Shown piece after piece: positions 8,112 to 16,942 of a stretch of 64,000 nt of DNA. Source of the stretch: an uncultured Bacteroidales bacterium (GTDB taxonomy: Bacteria; Bacteroidota; Bacteroidia; Bacteroidales; Paludibacteraceae); contig CACYZT010000006.1 in NCBI GenBank assembly GCA_902778935.1, forward strand, positions 82,784 through 146,783, written 5' to 3'. Below the pieces are notes generated by a model, which had not been told where the DNA came from, did not search any database, and worked only from the letters and a program-made list of their open reading frames with translations. Position 1 is the stretch's first letter. The number at the start of each line of letters is the position of its first letter. Made by a program: the position numbers and the translations under genes.

Positions 8112-9395
8112 TCATTTACTATTTAGCAATTTGACATCTACGATTATGGGGTCGTGGTCAGCGTAGCGGTGCATCGATTTGTCCTTCATCTTGTATGCCC
8201 CGTGCGAGTAGTACCAGTCGGCGTTGATATGCCACGGCCGCACGCGCACAATCTGCACAGCCATGCTCGGACTGGCAAAGCAGCGGTCGAGATAACCCGC
8301 TTCGCCTTTGAAACTGTACGAGTAGTCGTTCGCTTGTCCCAGCGGTAACATCTCTGCATAACCGGCACGGACGATAGCTTGGATAGGCCCTTCCTGGGTA
8401 TAGCAGTTGTAGTCGCCAAGTAGCAGGATGTCTGTATCGCCGAAGTGCTCTACGGCTTGAGGCAGCATAACTAACAGCGAATCGGTATTCTGCATTCGCT
8501 TGAGATGGGTGTCGTAGTTACCACGGCCTGCGCGTTTGGATTTGAGATGGTTGAGGCTGATGATAAACCGTTCGCCGGTGGTTGTCTCTTCAAAAGGCAT
8601 GGCGAACATCCGCGCGTAGTAATGATTAGCCGTGTCGCGATAGGCAGAGAGCGGTTCGGCGCATGTGCGCACGCGTTTCGTATTATAGATAAAGCACCCG
8701 CCTATGCGGTCATTGTCCGCCAAAGGCATTGTGGCGTACGCATAGTGCTGACAGCCTTTGTTCAGCGCTTCGAGGAGCATCCGAGGTGCTTTGTCGCCTA
8801 CCTGCATCTCGCAGCACGCGATGATATCGGCATGCATGGCTCGTAACGCTTTGACTACCTTCCGCGTCTTCATCGCTTGCTGGGCAGGCGTGGTGCGCTT
8901 GTGTGCATAGCCGCCTAGGTCGGCGAAGTAATTCTCTATATTCGCACCTACTATACGCAATTCCTTTTTGCGCGGTTTGGGCAAGCGGTCCTTCGGCTGA
9001 TGACGCGTCATGACAGACTTGCCGGTCAGTAGTTGTCGCGGACCTGTCACGCGCGCCTGCAGACCCCGTATCACATCGCCCGTGCGCACATCGTAATACG
9101 CGTTGCGACAATGCAGACACACGCTGGAGGCATGATTGTGCGCTTGAATCGCATAGTACATCGTGCTGTCTCCGTCCGCCAGACCAAGGGCGCGTTCGTC
9201 CGGACAGAACAGACGCTCCGGAGCCAGTAACAGCGAGTCGAAGAAACTGCCGCACACCACGAGTGGGGTAGTGATGAGTACGGTCTGATTGGTGTAATGA
9301 GACCAATCGGCTTGCAATTGCTCTAATGAAACACGCTCCACCGCGTGAACGGAGAGCGTGCTGATGATGAATAGAAAAAGAATGTGTTTTCTCAT
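8112..9395 (-). CDS. Exported endonuclease/exonuclease/phosphatase-fold protein
   Basis: The 427-residue protein begins with a signal peptide (MRKHILFLFIISTLSVHA). An N-terminal beta-rich part of about 130 residues is followed by an endonuclease/exonuclease/phosphatase domain with RIVGANIENYF, a Glu in DIIACCEMQVG, SLNHLKSKR, LLGDYNCYTQEG and the closing DHDPIIVDV. These are the metal and catalytic positions of the DNase I-like superfamily. The substrate could be nucleic acid or a phosphoester. The start at 9395 is set by the signal peptide; it lies only three bases after the 3' end of tRNA-fMet on the same strand, leaving no room for a ribosome-binding site outside the tRNA. Confidence 0.85.
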   Translation of the reverse strand: MRKHILFLFIISTLSVHAVERVSLEQLQADWSHYTNQTVLITTPLVVCGSFFDSLLLAPERLFCPDERALGLADGDSTMYYAIQAHNHASSVCLHCRNAYYDVRTGDVIRGLQARVTGPRQLLTGKSVMTRHQPKDRLPKPRKKELRIVGANIENYFADLGGYAHKRTTPAQQAMKTRKVVKALRAMHADIIACCEMQVGDKAPRMLLEALNKGCQHYAYATMPLADNDRIGGCFIYNTKRVRTCAEPLSAYRDTANHYYARMFAMPFEETTTGERFIISLNHLKSKRAGRGNYDTHLKRMQNTDSLLVMLPQAVEHFGDTDILLLGDYNCYTQEGPIQAIVRAGYAEMLPLGQANDYSYSFKGEAGYLDRCFASPSMAVQIVRVRPWHINADWYYSHGAYKMKDKSMHRYADHDPIIVDVKLLNSK

Positions 9396-9398
9396 AAG

Positions 9399-9470
<72 letters not shown>

Positions 9471-9517
9471 ATACATCTTCCGAGGACAGCCAAAAGGACT
9501 ATTTCTCAAAAGCGGGT

Positions 9518-9549
9518 GCAAAGGTACTGCTTTTTTTTGACATAACCAA
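9518..9549 (-). promoter_or_regulatory. Bacteroidota-type promoter for tRNA-fMet and the downstream exported protein
   Basis: On the minus strand TTG (9549-9547) is followed after 20 bases by TACCTTTGC (9526-9518). The tRNA begins 48 bases downstream, and no second promoter is visible before the protein gene. Confidence 0.8.
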
Positions 9550-9639
9550 AAAAAACGAGCATTTTTTTGCAAAAATGTGCAATTTCTGCGTTTTTGCGTG
9601 CAAAATTTGAAGTTCTTTCTCCTTTTTTGACATCTATTC

Positions 9640-9671
9640 TTGCATATTTGCATTTTTTGTTGTACCTTTGC
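9640..9671 (+). promoter_or_regulatory. Bacteroidota-type promoter for the SGNH esterase
   Basis: TTG at 9640-9642, 20 bases, then TACCTTTGC at 9663-9671. The gene starts 19 bases later at 9690. With the tRNA promoter it forms a divergent pair about 90 bases apart. Confidence 0.8.
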
Positions 9672-9689
9672 AACCTAATTTTATTTAGC

Positions 9690-11009
9690 ATGCGAAAAGT
9701 CTTAATCCTTATTTTATGTTCCGTCTTTCTTGTTCCCGTATGGGGTGCGAAACGGAAAGTGCACACTATCGGTGATAGCACGATGTCGGAATACAAGCCT
9801 TCGGCGACACCCAAACGCGGATGGGGTATGTATCTTCAGGCTTTCTTCAAGACCGATTCGGTAAAAGTGAATAACCGCGGTAAATCAGGTGCTTCTACCC
9901 GTACCTTCTACGAGACTGAGGCTTTGTGGCCGAGCGTGAAGAGTCAAATGGAAGCCGGTGATTATCTTATTATCCAGTTCGCCCACAACGACGAGAAATG
10001 CAAAGGCGAAGATGTCTATGTCAAGAATGCCGACCTTCGTGCTTTAGGCATGGATACACTGACCGATATGCGTGGTACCGAACCGAATACGACCTACAAG
10101 GAGTATTTGGGCAAATTCATTCATGAGGCGCGTGAATTGGGTGTGACGCCCATTCTGATGGCGCCTATCTGCCGTGCTTACTTCCTGCCGGATGGCACTA
10201 TCAATGATGAGGGAAGGCATAAACTTGGTCCCAACAAAGACTATGTGCGCTGTATGCGCGAGGTGGCTGAAGAGATGGATGTTCCTTTCCTCGATATGAC
10301 GGAGCGCAGTCGTGCCTTATACGAAAAAAACGGGCAGAACTACTGCATGCGTATGTTCTTCAACTGCGGCGACAAGACGCACACCGGTGCTGCCGGAGGA
10401 ATGGCAATAGCTCAATTGGCGAATGATCTGATTACGGAGTGCGACCGCTTGGCGGAGATGCGACCATGGATGAATCCGCTGTCTATGCAGCGCTACGAAG
10501 CCTATGCGCAAGCGATAGAGGAGAAAGGCAAGATGGCGGCATTCAAGGCACAAGGTATATCGTTCAAGCAGACACTCAAGCCGGCAGGGACAAAGAACCT
10601 GAAACTCGTTCACCATGAGTATATGCCGACGAGCGAACTATGGCCTGCGGGTGAGATAGACGAAGTAGCCAACCGCTATGTCGAGTTCCTCATCGCGGCG
10701 GAGAAGAAAAGAGCGCTGGTGATAGACCGTATTGTTGTGCCCGTATGTGCTCGAGGCGGTAACGGTATGAATATCCATATCAACTACGGTTTCGGCAACC
10801 AGTTCAGAGACGTGACGACCGCTTATGAGAATACGGCACTGAAGAAGGGGCAACCTATCCTGGTGACGCTTGACCAACCGATATTAGTGCCGGCAGGCGA
10901 GATACTCCATATCCGCGTATTACCGTGGTATGACTCCGATGGCAAGCCGCAGAAAGGCAAAGGTCTTGAATTGGGCGATGTTCAGGTATCGGGAAAGAAA
11001 CTGAACTAA
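9690..11009 (+). CDS. Exported SGNH/GDSL esterase, rhamnogalacturonan acetylesterase-like
   Basis: The 439-residue protein has a signal peptide (MRKVLILILCSVFLVPVWG). The catalytic blocks of the SGNH fold are all visible: IGDST (Ser) near residue 30, a Gly in NNRGKSGAST, HND in IIQFAHNDEK, and D-x-x-H in DKTHTGAAGG. This order and spacing match rhamnogalacturonan acetylesterases (CE12-like), which remove acetyl groups from pectin. About 170 further residues form a beta-rich C-terminal part of unknown role. The start at 9690 is fixed by the promoter at 9640-9671. No other pectin genes are in the window, so the substrate is inferred. Confidence 0.85.
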   Translation: MRKVLILILCSVFLVPVWGAKRKVHTIGDSTMSEYKPSATPKRGWGMYLQAFFKTDSVKVNNRGKSGASTRTFYETEALWPSVKSQMEAGDYLIIQFAHNDEKCKGEDVYVKNADLRALGMDTLTDMRGTEPNTTYKEYLGKFIHEARELGVTPILMAPICRAYFLPDGTINDEGRHKLGPNKDYVRCMREVAEEMDVPFLDMTERSRALYEKNGQNYCMRMFFNCGDKTHTGAAGGMAIAQLANDLITECDRLAEMRPWMNPLSMQRYEAYAQAIEEKGKMAAFKAQGISFKQTLKPAGTKNLKLVHHEYMPTSELWPAGEIDEVANRYVEFLIAAEKKRALVIDRIVVPVCARGGNGMNIHINYGFGNQFRDVTTAYENTALKKGQPILVTLDQPILVPAGEILHIRVLPWYDSDGKPQKGKGLELGDVQVSGKKLN

Positions 11010-11033
11010 CAGTCGGTTCAATATGCTACGAAA

Positions 11034-11057
11034 AGAGCCACCTTGACGGGTGGCTCT
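11034..11057. terminator. Bidirectional terminator between convergent genes
   Basis: A perfect 9-bp stem AGAGCCACC/GGTGGCTCT with a 6-base loop lies between the esterase and the ExbD operon. The minus-strand side is followed by TTTTCG, so it acts best for the ExbD operon. Confidence 0.75.
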
Positions 11058-11095
11058 ATCGTTTGCTCAGCTATCAGAACAGCTTTGTTTTCTGC

Positions 11096-11566
11096 TTAAT
11101 AGCTGGTACGTTGCGTAGCAGCGTAGCTGATCTTCAGTGCGTATGCGCGACGCAGTTCCTGCTTGATGTCAGCGATGACACCCATGCGTGTCTCCTTGTC
11201 GGCCTTAATCGAAACGGTCATCAAACCCTGCTCGCTCTCTTTCATAGACGAACGCTCATTAACGATATATTCGCCAATCTCCTTCGTCTCTGCGAAAGCA
11301 TCATCGAGTTGGATACGCGTCTCAGCACCATACTGCTTGCGGAACTCTGCGGTCGGCGTACCGACGTAGATATAGCGCACGAGTGATTTCTTCTCCAGCT
11401 TGGTGAGTTCGGTAGCCTGCGGTGTCTTGAATTGCACCTTGTAGGTCACCTCCTTCATCGAAGTAACGGACATGAAGAAGAACAGCAGCATGAAGATAAT
11501 ATCAGGGAGCGACGACGTATTCAACGCCGGCATCTCACGTTTCTCATTTCTACGTATCTTTGCCAT
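11096..11566 (-). CDS. ExbD/TolR family protein, second copy
   Basis: The 156-residue protein is a biopolymer transport subunit. It has a short cytoplasmic N-terminus (MAKIRRNEKREMPALNTSSLPD), one membrane helix (IIFMLLFFFMSV) with the conserved Asp just before it, and a periplasmic domain ending in LRRAYALKISYA. ExbD works with ExbB to turn the proton gradient into motion of TonB. The start at 11566 is preceded by GGAGG. It begins one base after the upstream exbD stops, so the two are translationally linked. Confidence 0.9.
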   Translation of the reverse strand: MAKIRRNEKREMPALNTSSLPDIIFMLLFFFMSVTSMKEVTYKVQFKTPQATELTKLEKKSLVRYIYVGTPTAEFRKQYGAETRIQLDDAFAETKEIGEYIVNERSSMKESEQGLMTVSIKADKETRMGVIADIKQELRRAYALKISYAATQRTSY

Positions 11567-11567
11567 A

Positions 11568-12149
11568 TCAGTTTCCTCCGTAGTTTTTAGGCTCAGCCTC
11601 CGAAATCTTCTGAGGATAGATCTTTTGAATCTGCTTTTGCTGATCCTCATCGAGTTCGTTGTAGCCTTTGTGGAAATACTTCTGCGCGCATTCTTCACGC
11701 AATTCATTATACGCCGCTACGAGTTCGTTCTGAACATCCAGGTACGCCTGATATTGGGTATCGACGTCATTCTGGACAGAGATAACGTGGTCCTTGGTGT
11801 ATTTGATAACACCGAACGGAGCACCGAAATCCTCTTCGAACAATTTCGGATAGTAATCCGCATTGCTCTCGTTCTTAATAAACTCTTTAGCTCTCTCGCG
11901 AAGCTGCTTCACATCCATCAACTGGCCTTGTACCATCAGTTGGTTAGCAGAGTTAATCTTCACTACCAACAGGTTGCGCTTGTTAATATCCTTATCCTCG
12001 ATTTTCTGGTCGGGAGGAATAGGGGCAGGCAGACGGCGAGCCAGTCCTTGGTTCACATCCATAGAGGTGGTTACCAAGAAGAAAATCAGCAACAGGAACG
12101 AGATGTCGGCCATAGAGCTGGCGTTAATCTGTGGGATTTTCTTTGCCAT
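11568..12149 (-). CDS. ExbD/TolR family protein, first copy
   Basis: The 193-residue protein begins MAKKIPQINASSMADISFLL, with the conserved membrane Asp in MADISFLLLIFFLV, then a longer periplasmic domain than its neighbour. Two ExbD paralogs behind ExbB are usual in Bacteroidales and may form mixed complexes. It lies 12 bases after the membrane protein gene and shares its transcript. Confidence 0.9.
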   Translation of the reverse strand: MAKKIPQINASSMADISFLLLIFFLVTTSMDVNQGLARRLPAPIPPDQKIEDKDINKRNLLVVKINSANQLMVQGQLMDVKQLRERAKEFIKNESNADYYPKLFEEDFGAPFGVIKYTKDHVISVQNDVDTQYQAYLDVQNELVAAYNELREECAQKYFHKGYNELDEDQQKQIQKIYPQKISEAEPKNYGGN

Positions 12150-12161
12150 GATAAATGTGAT

Positions 12162-12638
12162 TTACTTCAGTTTTCTTGTGTGGATATATCCCCAAATCAT
12201 TGTACAGAGGGTAGCAGCGATCAGGAAGTAGCATGCATAGATGACTGCGTCAGCCAGCTGTGCCCATGCGCCTTGGTTATCTGTACCTTCGTAACCGATG
12301 ATATTGATTTTCTCCGGGCTGCCGAGGAACCAGCAAACGAGCGCCAAGCAAACAAAGCCGGCTACAACGCCAAGCGTCATGTATGCTTTACGGCGGTTGG
12401 TCTTCCAGTTATTAACAAATTCAACGACTACCACTGCAAGGGTAATGAGAACTACAAGTCCGAACAGGATGTAGTTCCAAACGAGGAAGGCATCGGTGAA
12501 ACGAGGAATATCCAGAAAATCACCAGCCACCTCAAGACTACCATTAGAGCCACCGAGGAAGAACATCAGAATGAACACGATGCCCAGACCCAGCAATGCC
12601 CATAAGGCAATCTTTGGTATCATTTTATAGTTTTTCAT
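12162..12638 (-). CDS. Four-helix membrane protein of the ExbB/ExbD operon
   Basis: The 158-residue protein has four hydrophobic stretches: IALWALLGLGIVFILMFFLG, then one near residue 55-75, one near 90-110, and a last one (AVIYACYFLIAATLCTMIWG). It has no enzyme motif. A protein of this size sits between exbB and exbD in many Bacteroidales genomes, so a structural or regulatory role in that complex is likely but unproven. Confidence 0.75.
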   Translation of the reverse strand: MKNYKMIPKIALWALLGLGIVFILMFFLGGSNGSLEVAGDFLDIPRFTDAFLVWNYILFGLVVLITLAVVVVEFVNNWKTNRRKAYMTLGVVAGFVCLALVCWFLGSPEKINIIGYEGTDNQGAWAQLADAVIYACYFLIAATLCTMIWGYIHTRKLK

Positions 12639-12714
12639 AAAGTAATTTACAATTTAATGATTTAACAATTTACAATTAACATTGCTCAAGCAATCCGTAA
12701 AATGCCATTATAAA

Positions 12715-13536
12715 TTACTTCTTCTGAGCTTTGTCGTACTCTACTACGATATCGAGCAGGCTAATCGAGCTGTCCTCCATCTCGTTTACCAGACCCTCGA
12801 TGAGGCTGAGGATGTAGTTATAGAACAACTGCAGAACAATAGCAATAATCAAACCGAGCAAGGTGGTCAAAAGAGCGACCTTGATACCACCGGCAACAAC
12901 GGTAGCCGAGATATCACCCACCTGTTGAATCTTATCGAAGGCAGCGATCATACCGATGATGGTACCCAAGAATCCGAGAGACGGAGCGATAGAGATGAAG
13001 AGCGAAATCCAAGAGAGGTTCTTCTCCAGCAAACCGAGCTGAACACCACCGTAGGAAGCAACAGTCTTCTCCACTACGTCGATACCCTCGTCATAGCGGC
13101 TGAGACCTTGATAGAAGATAGAAGCCACAGGGCCACGAGTGTTACGGCAAACGTCAAGAGCTTTCTCAATGCCACCCTCTTTGAGCGCAGCCTCGATATT
13201 AGCGAGCAACTCTTTGGTGTTCGTTTTGCTCAAAGACAGATAGATAATACGCTCGATACACAGCGCAAGACCGAAAACGAGAGTAACGAGAGTAAGCGCC
13301 ATAAAGCCGGCACCACCTTCGATAAATTTCGTCTTCAGCGTTTTGTGAAGAGCTACTAAACCGCCAGCCTCCTCAGCGGGAGCCTCAACTGCTTCTTCTA
13401 CTGCTGCAGGAGCAGCTTCGTCTACGTTCTCTACAGCTGCCTCCTCTGCAGGAGCGGCTGCATCTTGTGCCATTACAACTGCGCTGCCGAATGTCAGCAT
13501 AGCCAGTACCGTAAGGGTTGCAAATACTTTTTTCAT
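12715..13536 (-). CDS. MotA/TolQ/ExbB proton-channel family protein
   Basis: The 273-residue protein has an N-terminal signal-like helix (KKVFATLTVLAMLTFGSAVVMAQ) and then an Ala/Glu/Pro-rich linker of about 35 residues. The ExbB core follows with three membrane helices, including SLGFLGTIIGMIAAF and the TVVAGGIKVALLTTLLGL helix that lines the proton path. It powers TonB-dependent outer-membrane import. The gene lies 64 bases after tRNA-Ser(GGA) on the same strand and no promoter of the local type is visible between them, so it probably uses the tRNA promoter. Confidence 0.92.
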   Translation of the reverse strand: MKKVFATLTVLAMLTFGSAVVMAQDAAAPAEEAAVENVDEAAPAAVEEAVEAPAEEAGGLVALHKTLKTKFIEGGAGFMALTLVTLVFGLALCIERIIYLSLSKTNTKELLANIEAALKEGGIEKALDVCRNTRGPVASIFYQGLSRYDEGIDVVEKTVASYGGVQLGLLEKNLSWISLFISIAPSLGFLGTIIGMIAAFDKIQQVGDISATVVAGGIKVALLTTLLGLIIAIVLQLFYNYILSLIEGLVNEMEDSSISLLDIVVEYDKAQKK

Positions 13537-13600
13537 GAGATAATAAAATTAAATTTTGTTATTTGATTTGTGTTTTTTGTTAGTTGGCATTCCATTTTTG

Positions 13601-13688
13601 CGGAGAGACGGGGATTCGAACCCCGGAAACCCTTTTGGAGTTTACACGCTTTCCAGGCGTGCCTCTTCAACCACTCGAGCATCTCTCC
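13601..13688 (-). tRNA. tRNA-Ser (anticodon GGA)
   Basis: The acceptor stem GGAGAGA/TCTCTCC, anticodon stem CACGC/GCGTG with loop CTGGAAA (anticodon GGA), a long variable arm typical of Ser tRNAs, and T stem CGGGG/CCCCG are all present. The discriminator base is G. Confidence 0.93.
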
Positions 13689-13703
13689 TTCCAATATTCG
13701 GCT

Positions 13704-13735
13704 ACAAAGGTACTGCTTTTTTTGCAAATACGCAA
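13704..13735 (-). promoter_or_regulatory. Bacteroidota-type promoter for tRNA-Ser(GGA) and the ExbB operon
   Basis: On the minus strand TTG is followed after 20 bases by TACCTTTGT (13712-13704). The tRNA starts 16 bases downstream. Confidence 0.8.
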
Positions 13736-13764
13736 GTATTTGTGCTTTTTTTTACATTTTTTCG

Positions 13765-14553
13765 TTATTTTATGCCAAAAAGAAGCTTTGCATTGGCCGT
13801 TGTGACCTCATTTATGTGTTCAATCGGGCAATTATACACCTGCGTTAACCGTTCAACCACGAACGTCATCAGACGACTTTCATTGCGTTCTCCGCGATGG
13901 GGTGTCGGAGCCAAATAGGGTGCATCGGTCTCCAATACTATCCGATCCAACGGCACCGAGTCGAGTGTCTCGGACAATTTGCAGTTTTTGAACGTCAGCA
14001 CTCCTCCGATACCCAAGTAGAACCCCATCTGCAGAATTTGCTGCACCGTCTCTTTGCTGCCATTGAAACAATGTATGACACCCCGCAAAGTATTTGGGGC
14101 TTGCTCTTGGTTCTGTTGAGCCTCCTTGAGGATACGCAGGGTATCTTCTGTCGCTTCGCGGTTATGAATCATTACCGGTATGTTCAACTCCATGGCTAAA
14201 GCCAGTTGCAGACGGAAAACCTCTTGTTGCTCCGCTTTGAAGGTAGTGTCCCAATAATAATCAAGACCAATCTCTCCGATAGCCACCAGTTCATGCCGGT
14301 ACGTACAGATAGCTTTCTCGATGATTGCCCATTGCTCTTTCCAGTCGGCTTTCACATCCTGCGGATGGAATCCCAAGCCTGCATAGCAGTAGTTGGGATG
14401 ACGACGGCATATATCCAGCACGGCGTCTATGGACGATGCGTTGACTCCCGGGATAATCATTGCCTCCACGCCGTACTCACGCTGACGCGCAATGACTTCT
14501 TCCCGGTCAGCCGCGTACGCCTCTTCATCCAAATGTATATGGGTATCAATCAT
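13765..14553 (-). CDS. tatD: TatD family metal-dependent hydrolase
   Basis: The 262-residue protein starts with MIDTHIHLDEEAY, where the HxH pair and later H residues in MIHNREA and IHCFNGS bind two metals. The GEIGLDYYWD and ETDAPYLAP motifs are classic for the family. TatD proteins are 3'-5' DNA exonucleases linked to repair. Length and motifs are normal. It is the last gene of the long minus-strand block and lies 21 bases behind queA; the gap holds short TTTACGATT repeats. Confidence 0.93.
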   Translation of the reverse strand: MIDTHIHLDEEAYAADREEVIARQREYGVEAMIIPGVNASSIDAVLDICRRHPNYCYAGLGFHPQDVKADWKEQWAIIEKAICTYRHELVAIGEIGLDYYWDTTFKAEQQEVFRLQLALAMELNIPVMIHNREATEDTLRILKEAQQNQEQAPNTLRGVIHCFNGSKETVQQILQMGFYLGIGGVLTFKNCKLSETLDSVPLDRIVLETDAPYLAPTPHRGERNESRLMTFVVERLTQVYNCPIEHINEVTTANAKLLFGIK

Positions 14554-14574
14554 TTTAATTTACGATTTGACGAT

Positions 14575-15807
14575 TTACGATTGGCGTGTGAGGATGGAAC
14601 TGTCTCCATAGGAGAGAAAACGGAAATCATGGCTCAGGGCGTAGTCGTATATCTTTTTCCAGTCGCCATTTACAAATGCGCTGACCAATAGTAAGAGAGT
14701 GGACTGCGGTTGATGGAAATTGGTAATCAACTGGTCCACTATCCGGAACTGATATCCGGGTTTAATCATGATTTGCGTCTCAGCGTGGAGTGTCTCTTGT
14801 CCTGTTGAGTCAAGATAATCCACTATAGCCTGCAGAGCATCCTTGGCTTCAAGCGACTGACTGCCGGCGATTGGTTCATAGGGCTCGAACTGGTCAATAT
14901 GCAGGTTGTCTATGGTCCATTGTCCGTTTTGTTTTTGGGCAAGGGCAAGCCGTCTGCCGATGAAATAAAGACTCTCCAGCGTTCTCATGCTGGTAGTCCC
15001 GACAGCCACAATCTTGCCAAGTTTCCGAATAATATGCTCTATGGCGCTTTTCGGAACAGCGATGATCTCGGTGTGCATGGTGTGCTCGTTGGCATCGGCT
15101 GTCTTGACGGGAAGGAATGTACCTGCACCTACATGAAGCGTTACCTCATCGGTTTCGATTCCTCTTGACCGAAGTCCGTCAAGTACCGTATCCGTAAAAT
15201 GCAGCCCTGCCGTCGGTGCAGCTACCGAACCTTTGATACGCGAATAGACCGTTTGGTAGGTTGTCTTATCGCTCTCTTCGGTCTTACGATTCAAGTAAGG
15301 CGGTATAGGCAGTTCGCCTGCCGCATCCAATATCTCTGCGAAAGAGATATTCTCTCCGTCCCAATCGAAGCGCACGGCAAAGGTATTGCCTATCACTTGC
15401 TCTTTATGGGCGCGGAGTGTGAATTGTCCGGCTTGGAGTTCCACTGCCTCATCGTGCCATTTCTTGGCATTTCCCACCATGCATTTCCATGTACAGCTGG
15501 TGGTGGAACCAAGCGAAAGTTGGTAATCGTGTGGCATGAGCGGTTCGAGGCAGAAAACCTCAATGCGTGCGCCCGTCGGTTTGTGAAACTCCAGACGCGC
15601 CTGAATCACGCGCGTATTATTATATATGAGGAGTGAGGAGGGAACGATGTAATCGCCGACGTTGTAAAATCGGTCTTCACTCACTTGCCCGTTGCGATAG
15701 ATCAGCAGTTTGCTATGGTCGCGTTCAGCCAATGGATACTTGGCTATCCGCTCGTCCGGTAATGGGTAATTGTAATCAGCTATGTAAATGGGTTGCACGT
15801 TTTCCAT
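14575..15807 (-). CDS. queA: S-adenosylmethionine:tRNA ribosyltransferase-isomerase
   Basis: QueA adds an epoxycyclopentanediol ring from SAM during queuosine synthesis in tRNA. The 410-residue protein has the family start IADYNYPLPDERIAKYPL, the core GSVAAPTAGLHFT motif, VTLHVGAGTFLPV and the C-terminal YQFRIVDQLITNFHQPQSTLLLLVSAF. All core regions are intact, though the family is often nearer 350 residues. Its first 32 bases overlap the end of the RNA methyltransferase gene. The start is supported by the conserved residues that begin right after it. Confidence 0.95.
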   Translation of the reverse strand: MENVQPIYIADYNYPLPDERIAKYPLAERDHSKLLIYRNGQVSEDRFYNVGDYIVPSSLLIYNNTRVIQARLEFHKPTGARIEVFCLEPLMPHDYQLSLGSTTSCTWKCMVGNAKKWHDEAVELQAGQFTLRAHKEQVIGNTFAVRFDWDGENISFAEILDAAGELPIPPYLNRKTEESDKTTYQTVYSRIKGSVAAPTAGLHFTDTVLDGLRSRGIETDEVTLHVGAGTFLPVKTADANEHTMHTEIIAVPKSAIEHIIRKLGKIVAVGTTSMRTLESLYFIGRRLALAQKQNGQWTIDNLHIDQFEPYEPIAGSQSLEAKDALQAIVDYLDSTGQETLHAETQIMIKPGYQFRIVDQLITNFHQPQSTLLLLVSAFVNGDWKKIYDYALSHDFRFLSYGDSSILTRQS

Positions 15808-16942
15808 TGAAGAGTTCGTATTTGTTGAACTGACAATCCAGTTCGCCGTTCAGCAGTCTGAGTTTCGCGGTTGGTTTAAGACCAATACACTTCATTGCGG
15901 TTTCGTTGGAAGAGATAATCCACGCCGTGGCACCGGCAAACTGATGCTTGAGAGTTGTACCGATGGAACTATATAAATCCTCCATCTCTTTGTTGCTCTT
16001 CAGTCGCTCGCCATACGGCGGGTTTAGCATGACTAAAGCGTTGGTGTCGGCTATTGGCTTGAGTTCTTCTATTCGGATCTGCTTCAGTTCAATATCCTTC
16101 TGTACGCCGGCTGACTTGATATTCTTTGCCGCTTGCTGAATGGCATAGAATGAAGCATCCGAACCATAAATTGTATGTTCAAACTCGCGTTCTTGCGAAT
16201 CGTCATTGTAGATGTCGCTCCACAAATCTGAATCGAAGTCCGGCCATTGCTCAAATGCAAAGGACTGACGGAATACTCCGGGAGCAATGTTTCGCGCTAT
16301 GAGTGCGGCTTCTATCAGCAGCGTACCTGAACCGCACATAGGGTCGTAGAAATCACTCTGTCCTTTCCATCCTGCCAGCAGCAACATACCCGCAGCCAGG
16401 ACTTCGTTAATCGGTGCTTCCGTCGTAGCCACGCGGTAACCGCGTTTGTGCAAACTCTCGCCGGAGGAATCCAACGAAAGTGTTACCTGCTCCTTGGCAA
16501 TATGGATATTAAACAGCAAATCCGGTGTCTGGGTGCTCACGTTCGGTCGTTTGTGCGCGTTCTCGACCCAATAATCGGCAATCGCATCTTTAGCGCGATA
16601 GGTCACGAACCGGCTATTACGGAATGCATCGCTGTAAACGGTAGCATCAATAGCGAAGGTGCTATCCACCTTCATGTATTGCGACCAATCCAACCGGCGT
16701 AGCTGTTGATAGAGTTCGTCCGTATCTTTGGCTTTGAAACTCACAATCGGTACCAAGATACGAATGGCGGTTCTCAGGCAGAAGTTCGCGCGGTACAGAA
16801 GTGCCTTGTCGCCACGGAAGGACACAGCCCTTCTCTCGAGCTGCACATCGTTGGCTCCAAGTTCTATCAACTCTTGCGCTAAAACCTCTTCCAAGCCCTT
16901 AAACGTCTTCGCTAACATCAAAAAAGTGGCCGGTTGCTTCAT
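15776..16942 (-). CDS. THUMP-domain class I SAM-dependent 23S rRNA methyltransferase (RlmL-N-like)
   Basis: The 388-residue protein has an N-terminal THUMP part (about 1-160) and a Rossmann methyltransferase with DPMCGSGTLLIEAAL (SAM binding) and MLNPPYGERL, the NPPY motif of N-methyltransferases. It resembles the half of RlmL that makes m2G in 23S rRNA. Its ATG overlaps the TGA of the upstream frame, and its end overlaps queA by 32 bases. Confidence 0.9.
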   Translation of the reverse strand: MKQPATFLMLAKTFKGLEEVLAQELIELGANDVQLERRAVSFRGDKALLYRANFCLRTAIRILVPIVSFKAKDTDELYQQLRRLDWSQYMKVDSTFAIDATVYSDAFRNSRFVTYRAKDAIADYWVENAHKRPNVSTQTPDLLFNIHIAKEQVTLSLDSSGESLHKRGYRVATTEAPINEVLAAGMLLLAGWKGQSDFYDPMCGSGTLLIEAALIARNIAPGVFRQSFAFEQWPDFDSDLWSDIYNDDSQEREFEHTIYGSDASFYAIQQAAKNIKSAGVQKDIELKQIRIEELKPIADTNALVMLNPPYGERLKSNKEMEDLYSSIGTTLKHQFAGATAWIISSNETAMKCIGLKPTAKLRLLNGELDCQFNKYELFNGKRATHLHS

